Of a DNA stretch of 64,000 nt, positions 17,926-27,051 are shown piece after piece. The notes under the pieces are model-generated. The model was not told the origin of the DNA. It worked only from the letters and a program-made list of their open reading frames with translations, and made no database searches. Origin of the DNA: Synechocystis sp. PCC 7509 (GTDB lineage: Bacteria > Cyanobacteriota > Cyanobacteriia > Cyanobacteriales > Chroococcidiopsidaceae). The stretch lies in the NCBI RefSeq assembly GCF_000332075.2, contig NZ_ALVU02000001.1, positions 2,244,324 through 2,308,323 of the forward strand. Direction: 5' to 3'. The translations under genes and the position numbers were made by a program. Each line of letters opens with the position of its first letter. Position 1 is the stretch's first letter.

Positions 17926-18339
17926 ATGGGTATAAGATTTAATGGTTTGATAGGCGCTTTGGCGCTGTTTACAACGGTTTGTATTGGTTCTACCGCAACG
18001 GCGCAAACTACTCCAATAAACCAGTATTCTCAGCCCAAAACCCTCGCCGATCAGTTTGAGGAGGTGTTTTTTACTAACGATAAAGAGTATGTAGAAAATC
18101 GTTCTTTTCTGCGGCAGCTAGACTTTCTCCTCGGTTTTGGTTCGTTCAATACGTCCTTTACAGACAAGGAAATTACCGCCGATACCGAAGCAATTACTAT
18201 TTTTTACAAAGAGGCGCTGTTACAGCAGGGTTCTAGCGATCGCGTAGTTAGGACTAGAGATTTACCAAATCCTTACAACACCTCAATTTTACGCTCTTCG
18301 CGTCCTAATGTTAGGCGTGGGGCTACACCTACACAATAA
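17926..18339 (+). CDS. Exported protein of unknown function
   Basis: A 137-residue protein. I start it at the ATG at 17926 because GAGGAG lies seven bases upstream; the GTG at 17911 is inside that ribosome site. Residues 1-24 are a signal peptide ending in STATAQ. The mature part has FEEVFFTNDKEYVENRSFLRQLDFLLG-like acidic and aromatic segments (split here: FEEVFFTNDKEYVEN, then FLRQLDFLLGFGSFN), with no known domain. It appears to be a lineage-specific periplasmic or outer-membrane associated protein. Confidence 0.75.
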   Translation: MGIRFNGLIGALALFTTVCIGSTATAQTTPINQYSQPKTLADQFEEVFFTNDKEYVENRSFLRQLDFLLGFGSFNTSFTDKEITADTEAITIFYKEALLQQGSSDRVVRTRDLPNPYNTSILRSSRPNVRRGATPTQ

Positions 18340-18371
18340 GAATTTTACCGCAATATTAACTTATTCTTGGC

Positions 18372-18398
18372 TTGGGGCATAAATATTTTATGTCCCAA
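18372..18398 (+). terminator. Likely intrinsic terminator after the exported-protein gene
   Basis: TTGGGGCATAAA pairs with TTTATGTCCCAA (one G-U pair) around a three-base loop, 33 bp beyond the stop at 18339, followed by the T-rich ATTTTATT. The T run is imperfect, so termination strength is uncertain. Confidence 0.55.
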
Positions 18399-18537
18399 AT
18401 TTTATTAGACATCTCCGAAAACACTTAGAAGTATTCAGCCACTAGCTTTGAGCAGGCAATTGCATGATTATCAGCAAAGTAGTATTTTGAGATGCTTTTT
18501 ATTAAAAACGTCTCAAAATATCAGTCTAAAATGTTAG

Positions 18538-18753
18538 TATGCATATATCCCTCTTCTGTCATTTTCCGAAGTAAGTCTTGCTGTAAAAGAGTTGCAGCCA
18601 TTAATTGAGCAAGTTAATTATCATTATCAAAAAGATGAATGGGGTTTCCATCAACGATATTTAGATCGACAAGTACATATTATTGGTAAGATGCTTCTCC
18701 AAATCTATTGAAATGCACGATCTGGTAATTGGGTTATTTATCAACCGTTATGA
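18538..18753 (+). pseudogene. Unidentified coding remnant with an internal stop
   Basis: Within the 510-bp spacer 18340-18849, one frame reads FSEVSLAVKELQPLIEQVNY, HYQKDEWGFHQRYLDRQVHI, IGKMLLQIY, then TGA at 18709-18711, then NARSGNWVIYQPL and a second stop. The peptide has natural amino-acid composition but lacks a start codon and is closed twice, so it looks like a fragment of a lost gene. I do not recognise the family. The rest of the spacer shows only the terminator at 18372. Confidence 0.4.
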
Positions 18754-18849
18754 GTTTGGACTACTAATTTAATCCCTTGTCAACAGGTTTGAGCCATTAC
18801 CACCTTTATTCTCATAACTAATTATTTACTATCAGTCAGTACATAAATA

Positions 18850-19482
18850 CTAACGTTGTGGCGATCGCAAATCATCTTGCTCATCATCAAACCCCCAATC
18901 GTCATCATCTCGTACTGGATTAGGCGACTTGTAAGGCGGTGTCAGCACTCGATAGTCAGCATCGTATACTGATTGCGTTTTTCCTACTTCAGAACTCTCC
19001 GGCTCTCGGTAACTATAGGAATAAACCGATCCTTGGCGTTTGCTGCTCTTGGGTTCGCTATTTACTTCGTAGCTTCTATCTTGGGGATAAGAATCAGCGT
19101 TCTGGGAGTCTTGCGTATTTTCTTCATCCTGCCAATCCTCGTCATTGATAGGATCTTCTAACCAGTCATCAGCGCTGTTATTGCTACTTGCCTCTTGAAC
19201 TGGTCGCTTAGTATAAGGATTAGATGATGGTTGAGAACGAGACGGCGGTGTAACTTGGCGCTTTTTGGTGGGTTTGGGAGCAAAGTAATTTGCTAGATTA
19301 AATAAACTAGCGATCGCTATTGATGTACCGGCACCCGCAACTAAACTAATTAGAATCCATACTGCTAGTGGCAAAGCTGGAGTTGTTAAACCCAAAAATA
19401 CCAAGGGAATAACTGGCGACCAATTTTGCACTAATAATAATGCTAGTCCCCCTAGGATTGCCAACAGCAAAATGATTTGCAT
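18850..19482 (-). CDS. Membrane protein with LapA-like N-terminus and acidic disordered tail
   Basis: A 210-residue protein. The first 65 residues hold two membrane helices (MQIILLLAILGGLALLLVQN and LAVWILISLVAGAGTSIAI) in the arrangement of LapA/DUF1049-like small membrane proteins. The remaining 145 residues are low-complexity, first basic (KPTKKRQ) and then rich in S, D, E and Y with repeated SYSYREPES/DDDDW-type runs, predicted disordered and cytoplasmic. Cyanobacteria share such proteins but no function is known to me. Confidence 0.7.
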   Translation of the reverse strand: MQIILLLAILGGLALLLVQNWSPVIPLVFLGLTTPALPLAVWILISLVAGAGTSIAIASLFNLANYFAPKPTKKRQVTPPSRSQPSSNPYTKRPVQEASSNNSADDWLEDPINDEDWQDEENTQDSQNADSYPQDRSYEVNSEPKSSKRQGSVYSYSYREPESSEVGKTQSVYDADYRVLTPPYKSPNPVRDDDDWGFDDEQDDLRSPQR

Positions 19483-19549
19483 AAATTAGTTTTGGTTGGG
19501 TGAAACGAAAATAATGTTAGATAGTCTAGAACTATTTTCTATTGTGCCT

Positions 19550-20197
19550 TTAAGTACGACCTTGCCACCGTTCGATGGGGATACAATCAATATCTAGCTG
19601 ATCTAAAGTGCGGGCTACTACAAAATCTACTAAGTCTTCAATAGTTTGAGGGTGATGATACCAAGCAGGAATTGCTGGTACTATTCTAGCTCCAGCCTGG
19701 GCTAAAGTGGTTAGATTTTGCAGATGAATGAGGCTGAAAGGAGTTTCGCGCGGCACTATTACAAGTTTGCGCCCTTCCTTTAACTGCACGTCCGCCGCCC
19801 GTTCCAACAAATCTGAGCTTAAGCCCGCCGCTAACTTGGCGGCGGTACTCATACTACAGGGGATGACGACCATTCCTAGGGTACGAAAAGAGCCACTAGC
19901 AATATTCGCACCTACATCGCCCCAAGGATGACAAGTTAGTTTACCTAAGCCACTTTCGACTCCAGCTTGCTGTCGCCAAAATTGCTCTTGCTGGAATGGT
20001 TCTACAGGCATCTTTACATCTTGTTCTGACTGCCAAACCATATAAGTAGATTTGGAGGCAACAAGTTCGATATTGTACCCCGCCGCCAACAGAAACTTGA
20101 CAGCGCGGACAGCATAAATCAGCCCGGATGCGCCAGTAACACCCAATATTATTGGTATTGGCGCAGGTAGGGAATCTAATTGAATAGGGTTAGACAC
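19550..20197 (-). CDS. ubiX: Flavin prenyltransferase UbiX
   Basis: A 215-residue enzyme that prenylates FMN, making the cofactor for UbiD-type decarboxylases. PIILGVTGASGLIYAVRAVK forms the flavin phosphate-binding site, VVIPCSMSTAAKLAAG carries the conserved serine loop, and VPRETPFSLIHLQNL the prenyl-phosphate site. Length is usual for the cyanobacterial form, with a slightly long C-terminus. It follows the RNB gene by 20 bp on the same strand, so the two may share a transcript. Confidence 0.95.
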   Translation of the reverse strand: MSNPIQLDSLPAPIPIILGVTGASGLIYAVRAVKFLLAAGYNIELVASKSTYMVWQSEQDVKMPVEPFQQEQFWRQQAGVESGLGKLTCHPWGDVGANIASGSFRTLGMVVIPCSMSTAAKLAAGLSSDLLERAADVQLKEGRKLVIVPRETPFSLIHLQNLTTLAQAGARIVPAIPAWYHHPQTIEDLVDFVVARTLDQLDIDCIPIERWQGRT

Positions 20198-20217
20198 GCA
20201 AAGTTAAAAATAGAGAA

Positions 20218-22560
20218 CTATAGCTCATCGTCAGTATAAGGTTCTAAGTCCTCTTCATTCAATTGGTCGCCGTCCTCAGTAGCGTTGAAGTTATTGTTAT
20301 TGGCAGTAGTTGTCTGACCATTATTACTACTATTTACCGTGACTAAATCAATTTGCTGGCGGTAATAGTCAACGTTTTTGACTTGAACTTCTACCCGATC
20401 GCCTAAACGATAAGAAGCGCGATTTTTGCGTCCGAATAGTGCTTGCAATCTAGCTCTATACTCATACCAATCATCTTTAAGCGAACTGACATGAACTAAG
20501 CCTTCAACTTGTAATTGTCTACCATTTTCTGCTTGCAGGGCAATTTCCACAAAAAAGCCGTAAGACTGCACTCCAGTAATTAATCCTTCAAAAACATCAC
20601 CAGTACGCTGCTTCATAATTTGCGCCTTTTGCAGCCCTAACAAGTCTTCCTCCGCGTCTTGAACTTCTTTTTCGCGATCGCCCATGGGGACAATTACTCG
20701 TCCTAAATCTGCTTCTAGTTCTTGATGAATCTCTGTAGGTAAAACGTTCCAACTAATGTTACCTCGCGCCGAACTATGGCGAAGATTGACACTTTCCTTG
20801 GCGCGGGTGGTACGGCGATCGCGTCCTTGTTCAAATATGTGATGCAGTACCCTCTGAATCAGCAAATCGGCATAACGTCGCAATGGGTATGTACACCGGG
20901 TGTAATACTCCAAAGCTAAACTAAAATGAGGTTGAGGTTGCAGACTATAAGTAGAGTTTTTGAGCGTCGCTTGCAGTAAATAATTTAATACTTGCTCCGA
21001 TGGCAAAGTGGAAAATTGCTCTAAAAAACCCTGAAAATCATTCGGTGTAACCAAATTATCCGTAAGAGTTAATTGCGCTCCTAAATTACTTGCAAGTTTA
21101 ATCATTTCTTCTACGTCTTCTACATCAGGGGCGGATTGCGAGCGATAGATTGCTGGAACCCCAAGCGCTTGTAAGTGACTTGCGACTACTTGATTTGCCA
21201 GTAAGACAAATTCTGTCATCATCAACCCAATTGCTGGCGACGGTGGCTGATTTTCGCTAGAAGCAACTACTACTGCTCCTAAAATTCCTTCATCTTTGTA
21301 TTGATTAAGGCGAGGTGGTAACTTGAGTTCAAAACTACCGCGTTGCAAACGCCCAACTCTAATTAATTCACTTACTGTCAAAAGCTGCTCTAGCTTGCTA
21401 TTTACTTCTTCCCCAGGGCTGAGGGCTTCCTTTGCGGTTAATTGGTGATCTACGTTTATTACCGTCGGTTGAATTTCAAATTCAACTATTTGTCCGCTTG
21501 TAGCATCAATAGTAATCAGTACCGAGATGCAGAGGCGATCGCTTCCCGGCAACAAAGCGCAGCACTCTAAAACGGCTTCTGGCAACATCGGTAGGACTGT
21601 TTCGCCCAAATAAACAGCGCTACCTCGTTTTAACCCCTCTCGATCCAAGGCGGTTGATTCAGGGGTGATGTAGTGGGCAACATCGGCTATATGGACTCCA
21701 AGCTGCCAGTGTCCCGCCGGAGTTTGCTCTAAAGAAAAAGCATTTTCGAGCGGTATTGCCCCCATTCCTGTATCTTCTTCAACAATTGTCAAAGTAAAGA
21801 GCGATCGCAAGTCAAGCCTAGCTTTGATCTCGTTTTTACCAACAGTTTTAGGTAAGTTTTGAGCCGCAAGTTCTACCGAGGAAGAAAAAACTCTTGGTAA
21901 GTCATGCTTGCAGCAAACTAAATCTATATCTGCGGCGGCTTCCGCATCGCTACCGAGAATTTGGACTACTTTACCAACCGGGGGAAATTGGGCGAGAGGA
22001 TAGCGTTGAATTTCTACGTGAACCAAATGATTAATTGCTTGCTCTAGGTTATGTTCGCCATCTGGTTGCAGATCGATTTCAAATAATAAGCGATCGTCTA
22101 GAGGTACAGCACGCATTGCGCCGTTATTTGCCTGTTTAATCCGGGCAAGCAAGCTGTGATTTGAGCGCTCGACAATTAGCTTTACTTCTCCTTCAGGACT
22201 GCGGCGACGGCTGCCTTCTTTGGTAAGTTTGACTAAAACGCGATCGCCATTCCAACCTGTACTCAGATGACTTTCGCGAATATATATATCTTCTACTCCT
22301 TCCCCTTGTTGAATTGCAAAGCAAAAACCTTTACTCGAACAGCGCAATTTTGCCTCAATCAAATCTTCTTCGTACACTCGGCGGTATTTGCCGCGATCTT
22401 TAGCAACGATCCCAACTTTTTCTAGGACATCCAAAGCAATATGTAGTTTGCCAATTGACTGTTCATCAGCACAATCAAGTTTTTTTTCTAGTACCTTGGC
22501 AGCTAGCAGCTTATCATCGGTAAAATTTGCCAGTAGTGTAGCGATTGAAAAAACTTCCAT
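20218..22560 (-). CDS. RNase II/R family protein with altered catalytic aspartate cluster
   Basis: A 780-residue RNB-family exoribonuclease homologue. Residues about 60-200 hold cold-shock-like OB folds, about 245-590 the RNB domain (LGVHIADVAHYITPESTALD, GSAVYLGETVLPMLPEAVLE, LRRYADLLIQRVLHH), and about 640-740 an S1 domain (GDVFEGLITGVQSYGFFVEI). The tail is acidic and Asn-rich. The site where RNase II/R has D-x-x-x-x-x-D-x-D-D reads instead TIVEEDTGMGAIPLENAF (residues 258-275): the first Asp is Val, and the DFDDA block is PLENA. The enzyme may be inactive, re-wired, or a cyanobacterial variant such as Zam-type proteins. Upstream of ubiX. Confidence 0.88.
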   Translation of the reverse strand: MEVFSIATLLANFTDDKLLAAKVLEKKLDCADEQSIGKLHIALDVLEKVGIVAKDRGKYRRVYEEDLIEAKLRCSSKGFCFAIQQGEGVEDIYIRESHLSTGWNGDRVLVKLTKEGSRRRSPEGEVKLIVERSNHSLLARIKQANNGAMRAVPLDDRLLFEIDLQPDGEHNLEQAINHLVHVEIQRYPLAQFPPVGKVVQILGSDAEAAADIDLVCCKHDLPRVFSSSVELAAQNLPKTVGKNEIKARLDLRSLFTLTIVEEDTGMGAIPLENAFSLEQTPAGHWQLGVHIADVAHYITPESTALDREGLKRGSAVYLGETVLPMLPEAVLECCALLPGSDRLCISVLITIDATSGQIVEFEIQPTVINVDHQLTAKEALSPGEEVNSKLEQLLTVSELIRVGRLQRGSFELKLPPRLNQYKDEGILGAVVVASSENQPPSPAIGLMMTEFVLLANQVVASHLQALGVPAIYRSQSAPDVEDVEEMIKLASNLGAQLTLTDNLVTPNDFQGFLEQFSTLPSEQVLNYLLQATLKNSTYSLQPQPHFSLALEYYTRCTYPLRRYADLLIQRVLHHIFEQGRDRRTTRAKESVNLRHSSARGNISWNVLPTEIHQELEADLGRVIVPMGDREKEVQDAEEDLLGLQKAQIMKQRTGDVFEGLITGVQSYGFFVEIALQAENGRQLQVEGLVHVSSLKDDWYEYRARLQALFGRKNRASYRLGDRVEVQVKNVDYYRQQIDLVTVNSSNNGQTTTANNNNFNATEDGDQLNEEDLEPYTDDEL

Positions 22561-23015
22561 GTAGCGACCCGTCCTCCGGTGGAAAAATTATTATTATTAC
22601 CATCTCAATCAGCGCGATGTAACCTTAATGCTACCCAATAGACACTTAGACTAGCAGCGCCAGCAAGTTTTTTGATGTTTTCAAGTTTTGGCTGGCGATC
22701 GCCCTAAAATTAATTGTTGCAACGGTAACTAAAGCGCTCGCCCTGTTAGTCCTTAAACAGGTAACTGTGGTTAACTATAGCAATCCTATTTGATTCATAG
22801 TAGGGGCGCAATGCATTGCGCCCCTACTACAACGTTCTATCTATTGTATTTATTCTAAGATCGAGCGGGCTTATCGATAAACATCTAGGATAAGAAAGTA
22901 ATAATCAAGGGTCTAATTTTATCAAGTTAGTCTTTGATATTTTATAGATTGCCCGTAGCGATCGCACTTTTTGCGCCGCTAGATAAGTTAAAAAATTATT
23001 TTCGTAAATTGTTAT
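22561..23015. other. Spacer between divergent RNB-family and dsRBD-like genes
   Basis: A 455-bp gene-free stretch. It contains the 32-bp palindrome listed separately and two HIP1-like GCGATCGC sites. No tRNA, aptamer or coding frame of note was seen. It must carry the promoters of both divergent genes, but no convincing -35/-10 pair stands out. Confidence 0.5.
22798..22829. repeat. Perfect 32-bp palindrome, interspersed repeat family B
   Basis: TAGTAGGGGCGCAATG is followed directly by its exact reverse complement. Two diverged copies of the same core (GGGGCGCAA...TTGCGCCCC) lie at 42601-42622 and 44512-44543. All three are in non-coding DNA or at a gene edge, as expected for a dispersed palindromic repeat. 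Confidence 0.85.
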
Positions 23016-23858
23016 ATGTTGTTGGCTCAATTTCAAGAACACTATCCTCAAGCTTTTCTCTTATCGCAGTTACTAACTATTTATCAAGGTAAATTTGTAG
23101 TTCAAGTATCCGTCAAAATAGAAGGTGTAGTTCGTGCTACAGGCATGGCGGCGGCGGAAACGATAGAACTAGCAGAAGACCAAGCAAGAACAAGAGCGAT
23201 CGCCCTAATTCCTACTCAAAACATTGTTTCTCCTCAACCCCCAGAAAGTAATAGCGTTACTTTTATCCCCAAAGTAACTGATACTAACTTAAGTAATTTA
23301 GATCGCAGGTTTACACCTACTGTTTCTCCTACAGAAAATTATCCAGAATTTGCCCCAATTAGTTTAAAAGATGACTTATCGCTAACAGAACTTAATTCTG
23401 ACCCAGTAGAGGAATTTGGGGTTGAACTTAAAACTGCATTTCCTAACAATCCAGTCTCTGAACTTAGTAATGTTACGCCTTTTATCCCCCGTGACTCTAG
23501 AGAAGATGCCCAATTAATCGAGCCTACAGCCGTTACTGAGCCAATAGACCTATCTGATACATTGATTGCCATTGAAACAGAATTAAGAAACTTGCGCTGG
23601 ACAGCCAAGCAAGAACACAATTATGTCCAACGCATTTATAAAAAAGAATCTCTCGATTTACTAAGTACGGAACAATTGTATGAATTTTTGCATTACTTAC
23701 AAGTGTTTGCTCAAACTAGCAAAGAACTAGAACGTTTGGGGTGGGATAATCAACAAGGTCAAGATTATCTGATGGAAAACTACAACAAAAAGTCGCGCCA
23801 ATACTTAAGCTACCAAGAATTAAAAGAGTTTTTGCAGCATTTGCAAGCAGCCAGCTAA
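23016..23858 (+). CDS. Protein of unknown function with dsRBD/Rad52-like N-terminus and tandem C-terminal repeats
   Basis: A 280-residue protein. Residues about 1-65 (FVVQVSVKIEGVVRATGMAA followed by AETIELAEDQARTRAIAL) have the beta-strand/helix pattern of the cyanobacterial Rad52-like or dsRNA-binding-like N-domain. The middle (about 70-185) is acidic and low-complexity. The end has two copies of a 45-residue repeat: LRNLRWTAKQEHNYVQRIYK with LLSTEQLYEFLHYLQ, and LERLGWDNQQGQDYLMENYN with YLSYQELKEFLQHLQ. Similar W-x-x-x-x-G-x-x-Y repeats occur in cyanobacterial nucleic-acid binding proteins, so a DNA/RNA role is plausible but unproven. Confidence 0.7.
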   Translation: MLLAQFQEHYPQAFLLSQLLTIYQGKFVVQVSVKIEGVVRATGMAAAETIELAEDQARTRAIALIPTQNIVSPQPPESNSVTFIPKVTDTNLSNLDRRFTPTVSPTENYPEFAPISLKDDLSLTELNSDPVEEFGVELKTAFPNNPVSELSNVTPFIPRDSREDAQLIEPTAVTEPIDLSDTLIAIETELRNLRWTAKQEHNYVQRIYKKESLDLLSTEQLYEFLHYLQVFAQTSKELERLGWDNQQGQDYLMENYNKKSRQYLSYQELKEFLQHLQAAS

Positions 23859-23859
23859 A

Positions 23860-23897
23860 AAACAAATCCTCTTGTTTGCAAACAAGAGGATTTGTTT
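23860..23897. terminator. Bidirectional terminator between convergent genes
   Basis: A perfect 38-bp palindrome: AAACAAATCCTCTTGTTTG followed by its reverse complement. It begins just after the stop of the 23016 gene and ends 17 bp before the clpP stop. The outer A and T runs on both sides allow it to terminate transcription in either direction. Confidence 0.85.
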
Positions 23898-23914
23898 CTC
23901 CAAAACCAAAAGTT

Positions 23915-24523
23915 TTAGCTAACCACTGCCATTGGTCGGCTACCCGCAGCATGACGGTTGATTACTTGGTCAATTAAACCGTAATCTTTAGCTTCCGTTG
24001 GCGACATAAAGAAGTCTCGCTCGGTATCTTCGGCGATTTTCTCCAGGGGTTGACCCGTATGTTCGGCTAAATGCTCGTTGAGCTTTCTTTTGTGGTAAAG
24101 AATTTCTTTAGCTTGAATTTCGATGTCTGTAGCTTGTCCTTGCGCTCCGCCGAGAGGTTGGTGGATCATAATCCGCGAATTAGGCAAACTCATGCGTTTA
24201 CCTTTGGTCCCCGCACTCAGCAAAAAAGCCCCCATACTAGCCGCAAGACCAGTACATATAGTACAAACATCTGGGCGAATGTGCTTGATTGTATCAAAAA
24301 TGCCCATGCCCGCAGTTACTGAGCCGCCAGGAGAATTGATATATAAGAAAATATCTTTTTCTGCGTCTTCGGCATCTAAAAACAGCAATTGAGCAACGAT
24401 CAAGTTGGCTAAGTTGGAATCAACTTTTTGTCCTAAAAACACTATCCGCTCTCTTAAAAGGCGGGAATAAATATCAAAAGCGCGTTCCCCGCGACCGGAT
24501 TGCTCAATAACGATAGGAATCAC
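23915..24523 (-). CDS. clpP: ATP-dependent Clp protease proteolytic subunit
   Basis: A 202-residue ClpP. The catalytic serine is in [11 protein letters not shown] near residue 101, the histidine in [14 protein letters not shown] near residue 126 and the aspartate in [19 protein letters not shown] near residue 175, so the triad is intact. It forms a tetradecamer with ClpX/ClpC-type unfoldases. Cyanobacteria carry several ClpP paralogues plus ClpR; this one is a full catalytic copy. It stands alone 86 bp from ftsI on the same strand. Confidence 0.97.
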   Translation of the reverse strand: MIPIVIEQSGRGERAFDIYSRLLRERIVFLGQKVDSNLANLIVAQLLFLDAEDAEKDIFLYINSPGGSVTAGMGIFDTIKHIRPDVCTICTGLAASMGAFLLSAGTKGKRMSLPNSRIMIHQPLGGAQGQATDIEIQAKEILYHKRKLNEHLAEHTGQPLEKIAEDTERDFFMSPTEAKDYGLIDQVINRHAAGSRPMAVVS

Positions 24524-24609
24524 TTAATTTAGCCCTGCTTATTTTGAGAATGTTCCTTAATTTTAGCGATTATCTGAGTTTTCCTTGGCGGTGTAAAGTA
24601 GAGTTTTCC

Positions 24610-26463
24610 CTAATCTCTACTTACTTGAGGAGAGGGACTAGCTTTAGCAACTATTGGTTGGCTAGGCGGCAGTCTTTCAATGGCAATTAACGATTCTATA
24701 ATTGATTTGACTACGGGAGCGGCGGTAGTAGAGCCAAAAGCAATGCCTTTTGGTTCATCCACTACGACTAAAACTACATAACGGGGAGCTTCTATCGGAA
24801 AAATACTCACAAAGCTAGTAATTTTCGCTGCACTAGAATAACCACCCATCGGACTAGCTTTTTGAGCAGTACCAGTTTTTCCTCCCAAACGATAGCCGGG
24901 AATTTGAGCAGCTTTGCCTGTACCTTCTTTAACTACTTTTTCCATCATTGTTACTACCTGCTGGGTAGTTTTGGGTGAAAAAATTTGCTGGGGTGGTGGC
25001 AAAGTTGCTTGCCAGTGGCTTTGTCCTTTAGCATCTACAAGTCCGCGCACGACGTGAGGAGTAACCAATTTACCGCCATTAGCCAAAGCCGCATGGAGTT
25101 GGACTAACTTAATTGGGGTGAGCGAAAATCCTTGCCCAAAGGAAGTAGTAGCGCTTTCAATTGGATAGTTAATAAACTGTTTACGGTCTTTAATTTGCCC
25201 TACAGCTTCAAAAGGCAAATCTATACCTACAGGTTTATTTAAGCCTAATTTTTCCAACCATTTGTAATATTCAACGGGTTTCATTCTTTGCATAATTTGC
25301 ACCATGCCAACATTGCTGGAATACTGCAAAATTCCGGCTACAGAGAGGGAGTAGCGATTTTCTCTTTCCGCATTTCTAATTGGCCAGCCGCCAACTTTAA
25401 TCACATCGGGATCGCCAAATACGCTAGTTGGTTGAATTAAGCCACTCTCTAGAGCGATCGCCACATTTATTGGTTTAAACGTCGATCCTGGTTCGTAAAG
25501 GTCTGATAGCGCCCAATTTTTAAATAACTTTACATCTGATTTGTAATAAATATTAGGATCGTAGGAAGGGTAAGACACCATGGTTAGGATTGCCCCATCT
25601 TTGGCATCCATGACGATCGCACTACCGCGTTTAGCGCCAAACTTTTGTAATTGTTCCTTTAGTCGCAGACGGGAAGCTCTTTGCAGACGAGTATCGATTG
25701 TTAACTGTAGCCTTAAGTCATCTACGTGCAGAAATCCTGAAGGCAAGCGATTGCTTAGTAACGCTCCATCGCCCCGACGGTTAATTTTAACTGACTCTAA
25801 GGGGCGTTCTAGCCTCTTTTGTTGACTGTACTCTACTCCTGCTTGACCGCTACGATCGAGATTGACGTAGCCGACTATATCCCCAACTAAATCCTGTTGA
25901 GGATAAAAACGAGTATACCTGCGATCGCTTAACTCTATTCCTGACAAGCGTAACTTAGAAATCTTGTCGGCAATTTCTTCCTCTACTACTGGGGCTATTT
26001 TAATGCCTGTAGGACGGAGGCTAAATTGATTTACAAACTCTACGGCGGGGCGGTTCAACACGCTACTTAACTTGCTGGCGATTTCTAAGGGAGACTCTTT
26101 AAATAACTGAGGATGAGCGTAGAGAGTTGAAACTGGTCGATCGATTGCCAAAACATTGTTCGACCTATCTATTACTTGGCGACGGGGAGTAACTCGCCGC
26201 AAAACCTCTAATTGACGCTGTTGAGCCATACCCAATAGCTTTGTTCCCTGCAAGATTTGCAACCGATACAACTGTACTCCCAGCCCCACCCCTATACAGA
26301 CAAAAAAAACCAAAATTAGCAACAACCTGACATAAGATAATTGCGGCTTTAAAGAGCTTCCATGCTTTGCTTGGGAGCGCGGCCTTTGCCGCCGTAGCCC
26401 TTGACGATTTTGGGGGCGGCGATCGCACTTGTTGCTATAAGAGGGAGGCAGCGAACTTGGCAT
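24610..26463 (-). CDS. ftsI: Septal peptidoglycan transpeptidase (FtsI/PBP3 class B)
   Basis: A 617-residue class B penicillin-binding protein. A basic cytoplasmic tail (residues 1-40) precedes one membrane helix (LLLILVFFVCIGVGLGV). The dimerisation domain follows, then the transpeptidase domain with SxxK as STFKP, SxN as SSN in LQYSSNVGM and KTG as GGKTGTAQKA. It crosslinks septal peptidoglycan with FtsW. It lies 93 bp downstream of a small bitopic coiled-coil protein that fits FtsL, the usual ftsL-ftsI order. Confidence 0.95.
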   Translation of the reverse strand: MPSSLPPSYSNKCDRRPQNRQGLRRQRPRSQAKHGSSLKPQLSYVRLLLILVFFVCIGVGLGVQLYRLQILQGTKLLGMAQQRQLEVLRRVTPRRQVIDRSNNVLAIDRPVSTLYAHPQLFKESPLEIASKLSSVLNRPAVEFVNQFSLRPTGIKIAPVVEEEIADKISKLRLSGIELSDRRYTRFYPQQDLVGDIVGYVNLDRSGQAGVEYSQQKRLERPLESVKINRRGDGALLSNRLPSGFLHVDDLRLQLTIDTRLQRASRLRLKEQLQKFGAKRGSAIVMDAKDGAILTMVSYPSYDPNIYYKSDVKLFKNWALSDLYEPGSTFKPINVAIALESGLIQPTSVFGDPDVIKVGGWPIRNAERENRYSLSVAGILQYSSNVGMVQIMQRMKPVEYYKWLEKLGLNKPVGIDLPFEAVGQIKDRKQFINYPIESATTSFGQGFSLTPIKLVQLHAALANGGKLVTPHVVRGLVDAKGQSHWQATLPPPQQIFSPKTTQQVVTMMEKVVKEGTGKAAQIPGYRLGGKTGTAQKASPMGGYSSAAKITSFVSIFPIEAPRYVVLVVVDEPKGIAFGSTTAAPVVKSIIESLIAIERLPPSQPIVAKASPSPQVSRD

Positions 26464-26556
26464 TGGTTACAAAATAGCGAGTAGATTAGCGTCACACGAA
26501 GATTTATCTAGCATAGATGAGCCACAATATTACATTTAGGTAATATTAGTTTACTT

Positions 26557-27051
26557 TTAATAACCAGAAGGAATATCAATTTTTGGTGACGGTGGTTGCA
26601 GCGACGGGCGATCGCCCGTTATCGGACTAGATGTTTTTAAAATAATCGCGTCTGCCGGATTTGGTGGAACTAATCCTGTGGATGGTTGCTCCGCTTGAGT
26701 AGCCAATTGATTTTTTAGCACCTCATTAGTCGTAGTTAGTTGTCTTTCGTGCCGTTGCAAGCTTTCTAGCTTGCGAAATTCCCTAGCCCACTGTTGTTGT
26801 AGATAAACCGTAAAGCTATAAGTTAATAGCGTTCCGCCAATCAGCATCAAAGTAATGAGGCTAGAACGACGCTGCCAAAAACGCAGGCGTAAAAACCAAA
26901 TTGGGACTGGACGCGATTTTAAGGAAGTGGGAACAGAGCGACTTCTGGGTTTGATAGTAGTAACTTGGCGATCGGATCTATTACCAGTTGTTTGAGTTCT
27001 ACCAGGCGACTTAGGTTTAGAAACGACGGAGGGATTAGAAACAACACGCAT
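26557..27051 (-). CDS. Bitopic coiled-coil protein, probable FtsL-like divisome subunit
   Basis: A 164-residue protein: 60 basic, Arg/Ser-rich cytoplasmic residues, one membrane helix (SLITLMLIGGTLLTYSFTVY, about residues 62-81), a heptad-like coiled coil (QQWAREFRKLESLQRHERQL and TTTNEVLKNQLATQ), then a Pro-rich periplasmic tail. Topology, size and position immediately before ftsI are those of FtsL, whose sequence is poorly conserved; identity is therefore inferred from context. Confidence 0.65.
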   Translation of the reverse strand: MRVVSNPSVVSKPKSPGRTQTTGNRSDRQVTTIKPRSRSVPTSLKSRPVPIWFLRLRFWQRRSSLITLMLIGGTLLTYSFTVYLQQQWAREFRKLESLQRHERQLTTTNEVLKNQLATQAEQPSTGLVPPNPADAIILKTSSPITGDRPSLQPPSPKIDIPSGY

